A stretch of 64,000 nt of DNA. Source: a bacterium. Its GTDB lineage: Bacteria; Desulfobacterota; Binatia; Binatales; Binataceae. Numbering within the stretch: the stretch's first letter is position 1; each line of letters starts with the position of its first letter. Below the pieces are notes generated by a model. That model searched no databases, had not been told where the DNA came from, and saw only the letters and a program-made list of their open reading frames with translations. Of this stretch, positions 50,422 through 60,665 are shown piece by piece. The DNA is taken from the NCBI GenBank assembly GCA_014896235.1, contig JADBKU010000009.1, positions 116,536 to 180,535 of the forward strand. The letters run 5' to 3'. The position numbers were made by a program, and so were the translations under genes.

Positions 50422-51464
50422 GCGAAGCCCATACGGCGATTGCCCAGCCCACGATTTCGGACTTCGCCCGCACTTTTCGCCGGATTCAGGCGGAAATCCA
50501 CAAGGCGATTATCGGCCACGAAGAGGCCGTCGAAGAACTGCTTGCCGCGTTGTTCGCAGGCGGCCACGTTTTGATCGAAGGCGTGCCCGGCACCGGCAAG
50601 ACCACGCTGGTCAAAACGCTGGGACTCGCGCTCAACCTGAGTTTCGGGCGGATCCAGTTCACCGTCGATCTGATGCCGGCGGATATCACCGGCACCCGCG
50701 TGATTCTTTCCGCCGCCGACGGCCATCGCGAGTTCAGTTTTCAACCCGGCCCGATCTTCTGCCATATCCTGCTCGGCGACGAAATCAACCGCGCCACGCC
50801 CAAAACCCAATCCGCATTGCTTGAGGCGATGGCGGAATTGCAGGTGACGGTCGGCGCGACCACCTACCCGCTCGCGCCGCCGTATTTCGTGATGGCGACG
50901 CTGAATCCAATCGAGATGGAGGGCACCTATCCGCTGCCCGAGGCGCAGCTCGATCGCTTCCTGTTCAAGGTGCGGCTCGCCTATCCGGGCGAGGAAGAGC
51001 TGGTCCGCATCATCACCGCGACCACCGGGCCGGAGGCGTCCGGCGTCGAGCCGGTGTTTGCGGCCGGCGAGGCGGCGGCGAAAATCGAGAGTCTCAAACG
51101 GCTCGTGCGCGAGGTGCTGGTAGCGCCGCAAATCGAGCAGTACGCGGCGCGGATGGTCCGCGCGACGCAGCCGCACAATTCCCGGGCGCTCGGCGACCTG
51201 CGCAACCGCGTCAAAATCGACGCGGTCGATCGCTACGTATCGTTCGGCTCCAGTCCACGCGGCGCGCTCGCGCTGATCATGGGCGCGAAGGTCCGCGCGA
51301 TGCTCGACGGACGCGCCAACGTCGCTTACGACGATATCGATCGGCTCGCCCACGCCGCCCTCGAACATCGCATCATGCTCAACTACGCCGCCCATTCCGA
51401 CAACGTCGACGCCGCCCAGATCGTGGATCAGGTGGTCAGGGCCATACGCGCCACACGCGCGTAA
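50418..51464 (+). CDS. MoxR family AAA+ ATPase
   Basis: GVPGTGKTTLVKTL, GRIQFTVDLMPADITGTR, NRATPKTQSALLEAM. Confidence 0.95.
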   Translation: MSEAHTAIAQPTISDFARTFRRIQAEIHKAIIGHEEAVEELLAALFAGGHVLIEGVPGTGKTTLVKTLGLALNLSFGRIQFTVDLMPADITGTRVILSAADGHREFSFQPGPIFCHILLGDEINRATPKTQSALLEAMAELQVTVGATTYPLAPPYFVMATLNPIEMEGTYPLPEAQLDRFLFKVRLAYPGEEELVRIITATTGPEASGVEPVFAAGEAAAKIESLKRLVREVLVAPQIEQYAARMVRATQPHNSRALGDLRNRVKIDAVDRYVSFGSSPRGALALIMGAKVRAMLDGRANVAYDDIDRLAHAALEHRIMLNYAAHSDNVDAAQIVDQVVRAIRATRA

Positions 51465-51479
51465 TCCGGTCGTGCAGCC

Positions 51480-52385
51480 ATGCTCGCCGCGCGCGCGTTC
51501 GAGCCCGATTTTCTCCGCCGCCTCGACGGCCTGATGATTCAGGCGCGACGCAGCCGCGCGCCGCGCGCCGGGCGGCGCATCCTCGGCCGCAGCCAGGGCG
51601 CGGGAATCGAACTGGAGGATTTCCGCGAGTACGCGCCGGGCGACGATTTGCGCTTCCTCGACTGGAACGCGCTCGCCCGTCTCGACGATCTGAAAATCCG
51701 GACTTTTCGCCCCGAACGGCAAATCGAAGTCACGATCATGGTGGACGCGAGCGCCTCGATGGGCCTGCCGGCGGACGACGACAAGCTCGGCTTCGCGCTG
51801 ACGCTCGCGGCGGGACTCGCGTATATCGGGATGAGCGAGAACGACCCCGTGCGGATCGCGATTTTTTCGGGTCACGGGCCGGCGGCCCGCTTTGAGACGA
51901 CGCCCTTTTTCCGCCGCCACGAAAGCTATGCCGAATTCCGTCCGTTCTTCGCCACGGTGCGGGGCGGCGGCGAAACCCGCTTGAGCGAAGCCGCCGCCCG
52001 GCTCCTGGGCCAGCGGCGCGCGCCTGGAGTCGCGATGATCGTTTCCGATTTTCTGGTCGGTCCGGGCGATTACGAAACCGCCTTCAACGACCTGCTCGCA
52101 GCGGGCTTCGAAGCCAAGGCCGTGCACGTGATGGGCGATCGCGAAAGCGCGGTGGACTACCCGCCGGGCAACTATCGGGTACGCGATTGCGAAACCGGCG
52201 TCGTGCGCGACGTGAGTTTCGGGCCGCGCGAAATGGAGGCGTGCCGGCGGCGGATCGCGGCGCACGCCGACGCGCTCGCGGACTTCTGCAAGCGGCGCGG
52301 CGTGATGTATGCGCGGGCCTTCGGCGCGTCGAAGCTCGACGAGATTGTCGCCAGCGAATTTCCGCGGCTGGGAGTGATCGCCTGA
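51480..52385 (+). CDS. DUF58 domain protein
   Basis: ELEDFREYAPGDDLRFLDWNALARLDDLKIRTFRPERQ. Confidence 0.93.
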   Translation: MLAARAFEPDFLRRLDGLMIQARRSRAPRAGRRILGRSQGAGIELEDFREYAPGDDLRFLDWNALARLDDLKIRTFRPERQIEVTIMVDASASMGLPADDDKLGFALTLAAGLAYIGMSENDPVRIAIFSGHGPAARFETTPFFRRHESYAEFRPFFATVRGGGETRLSEAAARLLGQRRAPGVAMIVSDFLVGPGDYETAFNDLLAAGFEAKAVHVMGDRESAVDYPPGNYRVRDCETGVVRDVSFGPREMEACRRRIAAHADALADFCKRRGVMYARAFGASKLDEIVASEFPRLGVIA

Positions 52386-52387
52386 CG

Positions 52388-54268
52388 ATGGGCCTGCTCA
52401 ATCCCGCCAATCTGCTTTACGCGCTCAGCATCGCCGCGCTGATCGCCATCTACCTGCGCGCGCGTTCGCGGCCGACGATTGAAGTCTCGAGCCTGATTAT
52501 CTTCGAGGAGGCGCCCGCGCCCGTCGCCAACAGCCGCGTGCTGCGGCTCGACTTGCCGTTCTGGCTCGAGGCGCTGGCGCTGGGCGCGCTCTCGCTGGCG
52601 CTCGCCGGCCTCTATTTCCGGGTTTACGGCTCGGCCGACGGCCATCGCACGCACGCCCTGGTTTTCGATCTGGGCGCCGCGATGAACGCGCGGGGCGACG
52701 GCGGCACGGCGTTCGACGCCGCCCGCGCGGCGGCGCGGCGCGTGATCGCGAAAGCGCCCGAGGGCGATTCGTTCGCGATCGTCACGTACGCGCTCGCGGC
52801 CGGGGCCGCCGGCGCGCCCACTGCCGACCGCGCCGCGCTGAACCGCATCCTCGACGGCCTTAAACCGACCGACGTCGCGGCGAATCCCGCGGCGTTGCGG
52901 GCGGCGCTGGTTGACGCCCGCGCAGCCGACACGATCGACCTGTTCGCAAATCGGCCGGCGCCGCCGGTGATCGTCGAAGACGCGGGCCTGTCCGCGCCGC
53001 CGCGGTTCCATCGCGCGGGCGCATCCGCCGCGAATCTGGCGATCGTCTCGCTCGATCCGGGCGTGCCGCGAGCGAGCCTTGGCCGCGCGCTGATTCGCAA
53101 CTTCTCGTACCATCCCCAGACCTGCGAGCTTGAAATCACCGCCGGCGGGCGCGCCGTATTTCATTCGGGCTTTATCGTCGAGCCGCGCGCGGAGCTGGTC
53201 GTGCCGTTCGGGCCGGTGCATGACGGCGGACTGGTCGAGGCGCGGATCCTGACCCGCGACGGACTGGCGGCGGACAACGTCCGCTATGCCCTCGCACCCT
53301 CGATCGCGCAGATGCGCGCGCTGGTGTTGTCGCCCGATCCGGGCGTTCGCGACGATCTCGCGCGCATCCTGTTGGCGATCAATCCGAATTTCCTGGTCAC
53401 GGCGGCGGATCCGAACCTCGCCAACGCCTTCGATCGCCGGCAGCATTTCGCGCTTGCGATGCTGCACGATTGCAGCGGCGCCGGCGTCGCCGCCGACGCG
53501 CGGCTGTACATTTTTCCGGAACCGCCGCTGATCGGCGACAAATGGCCGCCGCTCGTGCCGGTGGCCGGTTCGGTCGCGGCGGCGGAGATGAGACGGCGCG
53601 CGGGCGTGGGCGAATTGGCGACCCCGGTGCTGCTAGGCCCGGCGCGAATCGTGAGGCTGCCGGGATGGATGGAGGCGACGTCGGAGGGCGGCGGCGCCGG
53701 CGGGCGCGACGAATTCGCGCTGACCGCGGCGGGGCGCGCGCGCGCCGGCGAGGTCGGAATGATCGCGTTCGACGTGCGCCATCATCTGCTGCTCGATCCC
53801 GACCGGCTCGACGCGCTTCTCGCGGCGATCGGAACGATTCGGCGCCTGATCGCTCCCCCGGACGTGATGATCGAGCCGACCGGCGCAATCGTCACGACGC
53901 CGGTTTTCGCGCGCGCCACGCTGGTCGCGCCCGACGGGAGCCGGCGCACGCTGACGCCGGATCGATGGGGCCGCGTGCGCTTCCAGCCGCTGCTGGCGGG
54001 GCGTTATACGCTGGCCGGCGGCGGCCAAACGATTTCCATCTACGCCAATTATTACGACGCCGGCGAATCCGACTTGAGCGGAGTTGCGGCGCCGGCGGCG
54101 GCAGCCGTGTCCAGGCCGCCGCACGCAGCCCCGGCGCCGGCGGGCGCGCGCCATTTCCATGCGCGCACGATCGGAACCCTGCTGGCCGCGATCGCGCTGC
54201 TGCTCTTCATGCTCGAATCGATCGTGCTGGCGCGGCGCGCGGCGCGATGGAGCGCGCGTCATGTTTGA
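52388..54268 (+). CDS. BatA/VWA-like membrane protein
   Basis: MGLLNPANLLYALSIAALIAIYL N-terminus; VWA-like fold region with degenerate MIDAS. Confidence 0.8.
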   Translation: MGLLNPANLLYALSIAALIAIYLRARSRPTIEVSSLIIFEEAPAPVANSRVLRLDLPFWLEALALGALSLALAGLYFRVYGSADGHRTHALVFDLGAAMNARGDGGTAFDAARAAARRVIAKAPEGDSFAIVTYALAAGAAGAPTADRAALNRILDGLKPTDVAANPAALRAALVDARAADTIDLFANRPAPPVIVEDAGLSAPPRFHRAGASAANLAIVSLDPGVPRASLGRALIRNFSYHPQTCELEITAGGRAVFHSGFIVEPRAELVVPFGPVHDGGLVEARILTRDGLAADNVRYALAPSIAQMRALVLSPDPGVRDDLARILLAINPNFLVTAADPNLANAFDRRQHFALAMLHDCSGAGVAADARLYIFPEPPLIGDKWPPLVPVAGSVAAAEMRRRAGVGELATPVLLGPARIVRLPGWMEATSEGGGAGGRDEFALTAAGRARAGEVGMIAFDVRHHLLLDPDRLDALLAAIGTIRRLIAPPDVMIEPTGAIVTTPVFARATLVAPDGSRRTLTPDRWGRVRFQPLLAGRYTLAGGGQTISIYANYYDAGESDLSGVAAPAAAAVSRPPHAAPAPAGARHFHARTIGTLLAAIALLLFMLESIVLARRAARWSARHV

Positions 54269-56846
54269 GCGGCCCGAATATCTTTGGCTGCTGGCGGCCG
54301 CGCCGCTGATCGCCGCGCCCGCGTGGCTGGCGTATCGGGCGGGCGCGCGTCTGGCCGGGGCGCTTTCGCTCGTGATGCGGCTGGGCGCGCTCGCCGCGCT
54401 GGTCATGATGCTGGCGGGCGCGCAGCGGCCGGGTACGACCGGAGCGCGCCGCATGTCGGTGGTGGCGGCGCTCGACCAGTCGGCGTCGATCGCGCCCGAT
54501 CAGGCGGCGTGGATGGCGCGGCAAATCGCGAACCTGCGTGCGGCGATGGATCCGCGCGATCGGCTGGGAGTAATCGGCTTCGGACGCGACGCCCGCCTGC
54601 TCGCGCCGCTGCGGGACCCGCGGCTGCTGGCGCTGGCGCGCGCCAGCGCCGACCCGGGCGCGACCGATATCGGCGGCGCGCTGACGATGGCCGCCGGCCT
54701 GTTCGCGCCGAATGCGGAAAAGCGCGTGTATCTGTTGACCGACGGCAATCAGACGGCCGGCGACGCGCGGTCGGCCGCCGCCAGTCTGGCGGAAGCCGGC
54801 ATCCGGATCTTCACGGCGGCGCCGCCGCCCTCGGCCAACGCGCGCGTCGCGCTGGTCAAATTCGCGGCGCCGGCCGCCGTTCACGCGGGCGAAAGCTTCG
54901 CGCTCAACCTGGAGCTCGACAGCGAAGCTCCGCATCCGGTCGCCGCGCGAATCGCGCTGGCGGCGGACGGCGAACGGCTTGGCGATCAAACCGTGGCGCT
55001 CCATCCCGGCATCAACCGCTTCAAACTTCCCTACCAGATCGATCGGCCGGGCGCGCATCTGATGACTGCGTCGGTCGCGGTCGATGCTCCCGAGGTAACC
55101 GTGAATCCATCGGCGACGGCGGCAGTCTCGGTAATCGCGCCGCCGCGCGTCCTGATGGTCGCGACGACGCCGCCGGAAAGCGTGCTCCGCGCGCTCAGCC
55201 TGCGCCATTACGAGGTTTCCAGCGCGCCGCCGCGCGGCTTGCCCGCCGATCCGCGCGCCTATCTGGCGTACCAGGCGGTGATCATCGCCAATGTGGCCGC
55301 GGACGCGATTTCGCCGGAGGCCGAGACGGCGCTGAACCGCTACGTCGCCGATTACGGCGGCGGGCTGATCGTCACGGGCGATACGCTGCGCGATTCGCGT
55401 TTTCACGGCACGCCGCTGGAAAAGGCGCTGCCGATCAAATTCGAGCCGCAACCGCCGCCGCCCACCCGCGAGCCGATCGCGGTCTATCTGTTGATCGATC
55501 GCTCAAATTCAATGAGCTACAACTCCCGCTTTCCAGCGGTGCGCGACGGCGAGCGGATCCGTTATGCGAAAGAAGCGGCGATCGCCCTGCTCAACCAGCT
55601 CGACGACACCGATTACGCGGGCGTTATCGCCTTCGATTCGGAACCCTACGTGCTGGGCCATCTGAAGCCCCTGGGAGAAGACCGCGCGGAATTGATCGGC
55701 CGGGTCGAACGGCTGGAGCCCGGCGGCGGAACCGACTTCAAAGAGGCGCTGGAGATCGCCGAGCGCGAAATCCTGGCGACCGGATTGCCGGTGCGCGAAG
55801 TGATTCTGCTGACCGACGGCGACACCAACCGCCAGTATCACGACCATGACCAGTTGATGGCCGATTACGCCAAGGAGGGCATCCCGGTCTCGACCATCCG
55901 GATCGGCCCGGACCTTGAGAATCTGCGCCTGTTGCAGGATTTCGCGCATGCGACCGGCGGAATTTTTTACCGCGTCGAGGACATCACGAAGCTTCCGCAA
56001 CTACTGGTGCATCTGACGCACGAAGCGCAGAACTTCAAGCATCACGAGCGCACCACGGTAGAGATGGCCTCGGCCAGCGCGATTCTGAACGGAATCGCGC
56101 CGCGCGAAGTGCCGACGATGGAGTTCTTCGCCGCCACGGAGCCCAAGGAGGGCGCCGAAGTTCCCCTGTTGATCCGCAGTCCGAACCGAAGCACTCCGCT
56201 GCTGGTGACCTGGCAATATCAGCTTGGCCGCAGCGCCGTGTTCGTGGCGGATCCGGATTCGATCGGTTCGCTGGCGTGGCTGCGCTGGGATCGTTACGCC
56301 GAGTTCTGGTCGCAACTGGTGGATTGGGTGGCGCGGCCGGGCGATTCGGGATTGTTCACGGTGCGGGTGCGGCCCGCCGCCAACGGCGCCTTGACGATCG
56401 AAGCGGATTCGGCGGACGCGTCGCCAGAGCCGAACCTCTATGCGCGGATCGCCGGCGGCGGCCACGCCACGGATATCGCGATGACGGAAGTCGGGCCCGC
56501 CCGCTATCGCGGCGAGTCGGCGCCGCTGCCGCGCGGGAAGTACGCCGTCACGCTGATGTTGAAAGTGGGCGACACCGAAAAGGCGCTGCTCGAAAGACCG
56601 ATCGCGGTGGCGGGTTCGGAACCTTCGGACACGGCTGAGATGCGCATCAGGCCGGTAAATCAGCGGCTGCTGCGTGAGATCGCAAGCGAATCGGGCGGCG
56701 CGTTCGCGCCGTCAATTGCCAGACTGGTGCGCCGTTCGGGCGCGACCGTGACCGGCTATCGTTCGCTCGCGCCGATTCTGCTGCCGCTGGCGATTCTGCT
56801 GATGCTGGGCGACGTGTTCGTACGACGTCGCATGATCGGCGATTAG
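54261..56846 (+). CDS. large membrane protein with two VWA-like regions and GATase1-like middle
   Basis: DQSAS...LLTDGNQT and DRSNS...LLTDGDTN; terminal TM segments. Confidence 0.88.
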   Translation: MFERPEYLWLLAAAPLIAAPAWLAYRAGARLAGALSLVMRLGALAALVMMLAGAQRPGTTGARRMSVVAALDQSASIAPDQAAWMARQIANLRAAMDPRDRLGVIGFGRDARLLAPLRDPRLLALARASADPGATDIGGALTMAAGLFAPNAEKRVYLLTDGNQTAGDARSAAASLAEAGIRIFTAAPPPSANARVALVKFAAPAAVHAGESFALNLELDSEAPHPVAARIALAADGERLGDQTVALHPGINRFKLPYQIDRPGAHLMTASVAVDAPEVTVNPSATAAVSVIAPPRVLMVATTPPESVLRALSLRHYEVSSAPPRGLPADPRAYLAYQAVIIANVAADAISPEAETALNRYVADYGGGLIVTGDTLRDSRFHGTPLEKALPIKFEPQPPPPTREPIAVYLLIDRSNSMSYNSRFPAVRDGERIRYAKEAAIALLNQLDDTDYAGVIAFDSEPYVLGHLKPLGEDRAELIGRVERLEPGGGTDFKEALEIAEREILATGLPVREVILLTDGDTNRQYHDHDQLMADYAKEGIPVSTIRIGPDLENLRLLQDFAHATGGIFYRVEDITKLPQLLVHLTHEAQNFKHHERTTVEMASASAILNGIAPREVPTMEFFAATEPKEGAEVPLLIRSPNRSTPLLVTWQYQLGRSAVFVADPDSIGSLAWLRWDRYAEFWSQLVDWVARPGDSGLFTVRVRPAANGALTIEADSADASPEPNLYARIAGGGHATDIAMTEVGPARYRGESAPLPRGKYAVTLMLKVGDTEKALLERPIAVAGSEPSDTAEMRIRPVNQRLLREIASESGGAFAPSIARLVRRSGATVTGYRSLAPILLPLAILLMLGDVFVRRRMIGD

Positions 56847-57054
56847 GGAACCACGGAGCGGCTCTGGAATCGCCTGACACGGCGCACTTGCAACAAAAGG
56901 AACGCGTCAGAGCCGAAAATAACGGCGTGACGGTTGAATAAAACTGCAAACTGCGTCGTCGAGCGGGGGCAAATTCCGCCCCCGCCCCCCTCTCTGGTTG
57001 TGAATTGCGCTATAGCCGCTGTCCACGAGCGCGCTTTAGTGCGTCGCGGAGGAG

Positions 57055-57264
57055 CTATTCACCGAGATTGCGCAGCTCTTCGAGTTGCGCGGCGCCTTGA
57101 TGCATCCGCCACTCGTCGATCGCCTCGACGTTGAAGCGCCAGTCGCTGCCGATTTTGAAGCCGGGCAACTGCCCCTTCTTCAGCAACCGGTAGATCGTCG
57201 AGCGATGGACGCGCAGATAATCGGAGAGTTCACCAACAGTTAGAACTTTTGCATCAGCCAACAT
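57055..57264 (-). CDS. excisionase/BldC-like helix-turn-helix DNA-binding protein, paralogue of 35064..35315
   Basis: KVLTVGELSDYLRVHRSTIYRLLKKGQLPGFKIGSDWRF; start uncertain, ORF open to 57429. Confidence 0.82.
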   Translation of the reverse strand: MLADAKVLTVGELSDYLRVHRSTIYRLLKKGQLPGFKIGSDWRFNVEAIDEWRMHQGAAQLEELRNLGE

Positions 57265-57580
57265 CGCAGATTTCTTCCTTTTCTGGGGTTCTTGCCGCAC
57301 ACCATCCGCCTCATCATGCCGCTGGAGGGCGGAATTTGGACGCGGGACACTGTTTTGCCTCGAATTTCGCATGATCAAACCGTCCGCCTCGATCGGTCTC
57401 TTGCGTCGCGCCAGCCGCACGGCGCTCACAGCCCGAATTAAAAACCATACCGTCTGTTGAATCTCGTTTTCGGCATTTTATCGACGCGGTTATACACAAT
57501 TGGATTAAGACATTCACAAGCCATGGTCAAGCCATCATTTGACGTTTTTTCAGGATGTATCGCTCAGTTTATAAAGTCAA

Positions 57581-58405
57581 TTGATGTTTTATTGGCGCAA
57601 ATTCCGCTATTCTGAACTAACCCGGAAAGCCATGGCTCGATTCAATGGCCTAATCGAGATGCTTACGCCTTATAAGACGCGCATTCTCCAGTTCGGTTAC
57701 AAAAATCTTTTCGGCGTGAATTGCGAGATAGGGATTGTTTATGGAGGTTCGACCGCGCTTGCGGCGCGACACGGGTTGCCGCGAAAATGGCCGAAACTCG
57801 CGATGCCGATACCGTACGGAACCTATCGCTACGAAATCTGGCGCGCAGGCGCGCTGGCCGCCGTCGAAGAAGCTGTTGTCGCGCTGGGGCAACTGCGCGG
57901 CGAGAGGCGTTCGTCCACAGGCGCCAATCTGCACGCGGTCGAGGCGACGCTGGCGGCGGACGGCGCGATCATGCGGATTGGGCTGCGCTATCAGCGCGGG
58001 ATGTTCAAACGCGACGCCGTTTACGAAGCCGTGGACGACACATTGCGAGGCAGTGTGAGCGCGATGGCCGGACGCAACGAAGTCATCGTCAAGCTGGGGC
58101 GTTTTCGTGAGCTCGATGCGGACTTGGTGGTATGCCGGGCGCTGATCATCGCGCGGACGCGCGCGCGCGGCCAGCGTCGCTTTACCGGGAGGGTGACGGT
58201 CATCGATCCGAATACGCTCGTCGCCGCATCTTACAAGCAAACCTACAGCCAAATTGATGATGTGGGCATGCGATGGCGTCGAGAGGCGCGGATGGGCGAA
58301 AGTGAAACGATCGAACTCGACGCCGACGGCCGGATCGTGCGAATTCGCGATGAGTGGGGAAGCGAAGCCCGTCTGGCGGAGTTCGCTCCCGCCAAGCCGA
58401 AGTAA
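57581..58405 (+). CDS. hypothetical protein
   Basis: 274 aa intact ORF; family not recognised; start may be internal. Confidence 0.6.
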   Translation: MMFYWRKFRYSELTRKAMARFNGLIEMLTPYKTRILQFGYKNLFGVNCEIGIVYGGSTALAARHGLPRKWPKLAMPIPYGTYRYEIWRAGALAAVEEAVVALGQLRGERRSSTGANLHAVEATLAADGAIMRIGLRYQRGMFKRDAVYEAVDDTLRGSVSAMAGRNEVIVKLGRFRELDADLVVCRALIIARTRARGQRRFTGRVTVIDPNTLVAASYKQTYSQIDDVGMRWRREARMGESETIELDADGRIVRIRDEWGSEARLAEFAPAKPK

Positions 58406-58408
58406 GGT

Positions 58409-58756
58409 TCAGGCCGCGGCTTTTTCCACCGGCATCTTGCAATCACCGTCGAAGATCGCGCCCTCGTTGAGCACCAATCGGGGCGTACTGATCGTGCATC
58501 GCAAACGCGCCGTGGGCAGCGCTTCGACGCGCTCGCGCGCGATAATCTCGCCGCTCAAGGTTCCCGCGATCGTGATTCGGTTGGCTGCGATGCGCGCGGT
58601 TACGATCGCGCCCTGCGCGATAACGAGGTCGTCGGCGCTGATCTCGCCTTCGACTTCGCCTTCGATTTTCGCCGGCGCCTTGAAGATCAGTTTGCCGGAA
58701 ACCTTGGCGCCCTTGCCGATGCGTGAATTGAAAGCGGTTTCGTCGATCGCAGCCAT
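58409..58756 (-). CDS. bactofilin (polymer-forming cytoskeletal protein)
   Basis: IGKGAKVSGKLIFKAPAKIEGEVEGEISADDLVIAQGAIVTARIAA repeat pattern. Confidence 0.88.
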   Translation of the reverse strand: MAAIDETAFNSRIGKGAKVSGKLIFKAPAKIEGEVEGEISADDLVIAQGAIVTARIAANRITIAGTLSGEIIARERVEALPTARLRCTISTPRLVLNEGAIFDGDCKMPVEKAAA

Positions 58757-58920
58757 CCGAGTCGGTCCCCCTTTTCGCGACTGAAGCGCAATGATGCCGG
58801 GAATGGATGAGCGGGGCAATCGAAATCGGCGCCTGCGGAATAATTCACGATTCCGCGGATAGGGACTTGTGTTATGCTGCGTGATACCGCTCTTTAACGG
58901 CGATTTCAGGGATCGTACGC

Positions 58921-59340
58921 ATGAATCGCGGATTGCTGGCGAAATTGAGCGCGATGCTGATCGGCGTGGCGGCGATCGTCGGCGCGGGATGCACGCGCAG
59001 GCCGGCGAATGCGCCGGGGAACGCCAGTTCCTCGATGGCGGCGCCCGCGCCGCCCGGAAGCGCGCCCGGAGATTCCGGCGTTTATGGCTTTTCGGGCGCA
59101 AGAGTTCCGGACAGCGATCCGCAGGGAGTCATCGGCGAATGTATTTGGATATACGACGCCGCTAATCGCAATCAGGTCGCCAAAGGCGACTGTATCGAGA
59201 GTGCGCCGGGAAGATTTCGCGTCCGGCTGAAGCCCGGCCGTTATGTCGTGCGCGGTCCGGGCGGAAGCAAACCGATCGAAGTAAAACCGGGCGGCTGGAT
59301 CAGGATCATGTCGATCGTCGCCCTGCCGATGGCGCCGTAG
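58921..59340 (+). CDS. hypothetical lipoprotein
   Basis: MNRGLLAKLSAMLIGVAAIVGAGCTRRP lipobox. Confidence 0.65.
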   Translation: MNRGLLAKLSAMLIGVAAIVGAGCTRRPANAPGNASSSMAAPAPPGSAPGDSGVYGFSGARVPDSDPQGVIGECIWIYDAANRNQVAKGDCIESAPGRFRVRLKPGRYVVRGPGGSKPIEVKPGGWIRIMSIVALPMAP

Positions 59341-59464
59341 AATCGATCGGCGGCCAATCGCGGTGATCCTGTCGAAGCGAATTGAATTCGACGGCGGAAG
59401 CGATTTATTTTCAATCCCTGAGGCACGCGCGGGCGCGCATCAAATCAGTTTACGGAAGGGCTGA

Positions 59465-60235
59465 ATGTTCGACTTCAAAGGCAAGGTCGCGCTGATCACT
59501 GGCGGAACGCGCGGACTAGGCCGCGCGATCGCGATGCAACTGGCCAAGGGCGGCGCTACCATTGCGCTCAATTACCGGCGCGACGAGGAAAGCGCCAAAC
59601 GCACGCTCGCCGAGGTGCGCGCCCATGCGCCGCGATCGATTCTGATCCGCGCCGACCTGGAGCACGACGCGGAAGTGCGCGCGATGGTCGCGGCGGCGGC
59701 GCAGGAATTCGGCCGGCTCGACTTTTTGATCGTCAACGCGGCGGCGACCGCGTTCAAGCCGCTGCTCGAAGCGAAACCGCACAACCTGACGCGCACCTTC
59801 AATCTGAGCGTGGGAGGTTTCGTCGCCGCGGTGCAGGAGGCGAGCAAGTTCATGGGCGAGGGCGGACGAATCATCATGATTTCCGGTATCGATTCTATTC
59901 GCCATCTGCCCGGACACGGCGTGCTCGGCGCCGCCAAAGCCGCGATGGAAGCGATGGTGCGCGACTTCGCGTTCGAGCTGGGACGCCGCGCAATTACCGT
60001 AAATGGCGTGAACTTTGGGATGATCGACAGTGATTCCTCGCGAATCTATTTCGGCGACGATTTCGAACGCGCGCTCGACGTAACTGCCGCGCGCACCGCA
60101 TTGGGCCGTCTGCCCGAACTGGACGAAATCGCTTCGGTGGTCGCGCTGCTGTGCACGCCCGAAGCGCGATATTTGACGGCGCAGACGCTGATGGTTGACG
60201 GCGGGCTGACGCTGGCGTCGCCGCTGGCGCGCTGA
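59465..60235 (+). CDS. SDR oxidoreductase, enoyl-ACP-reductase FabL-like
   Basis: TGGTRGLGRAIA, ISGIDSIRHLPGHGVLGAAKAAM. Confidence 0.85.
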   Translation: MFDFKGKVALITGGTRGLGRAIAMQLAKGGATIALNYRRDEESAKRTLAEVRAHAPRSILIRADLEHDAEVRAMVAAAAQEFGRLDFLIVNAAATAFKPLLEAKPHNLTRTFNLSVGGFVAAVQEASKFMGEGGRIIMISGIDSIRHLPGHGVLGAAKAAMEAMVRDFAFELGRRAITVNGVNFGMIDSDSSRIYFGDDFERALDVTAARTALGRLPELDEIASVVALLCTPEARYLTAQTLMVDGGLTLASPLAR

Positions 60236-60289
60236 CGAGGCGAGCGCTTCGATTCGCCAGCCCATCACTGGCACGGATGGAGTTTTAAT

Positions 60290-60655
60290 ATGGCGAGCGA
60301 AAATCAATCGACATGGACGGCGGGCGCGCCCGTCAACGGCGTCGTGCATCTCAAGACCGGCGACGAAATCGCGCGGCTGAAACAAAGCGCGCAATGGGCC
60401 AATGGCGATCGCGCCGCTGAGAGCCTGGCCAAAAACGGCGAATTGAGCGTGACGCTGATGGCGCTGAAACGCGGCGCGGCGCTCAAGGAGCATCACGCGC
60501 GCGGCACGGTCGCGGTGACGGTTCTTGCCGGCGCGATCCGGCTCAACGGCGCGGATTACGCGGCCGGCGACGTCGCGGTAATCGATCGCGAGATTCCGCA
60601 CGCGGTCGAGGCGCTCGAGGAAAGCGCGCTGCTGTTGACCGCCGCGCTCAAATAA
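60290..60655 (+). CDS. cupin domain protein
   Basis: LKEHHARGTVAVTVLAGAIRLNGADYAAGDVAVIDREIPHAVEA. Confidence 0.8.
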   Translation: MASENQSTWTAGAPVNGVVHLKTGDEIARLKQSAQWANGDRAAESLAKNGELSVTLMALKRGAALKEHHARGTVAVTVLAGAIRLNGADYAAGDVAVIDREIPHAVEALEESALLLTAALK

Positions 60656-60665
60656 GCCGAACGAA

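Noticed and set aside
56963-56985. GCGGGGGC-aaattcc-GCCCCCGC hairpin as intrinsic terminator
   Set aside because: No T-run on either strand; could be structural but terminator function is not supported.
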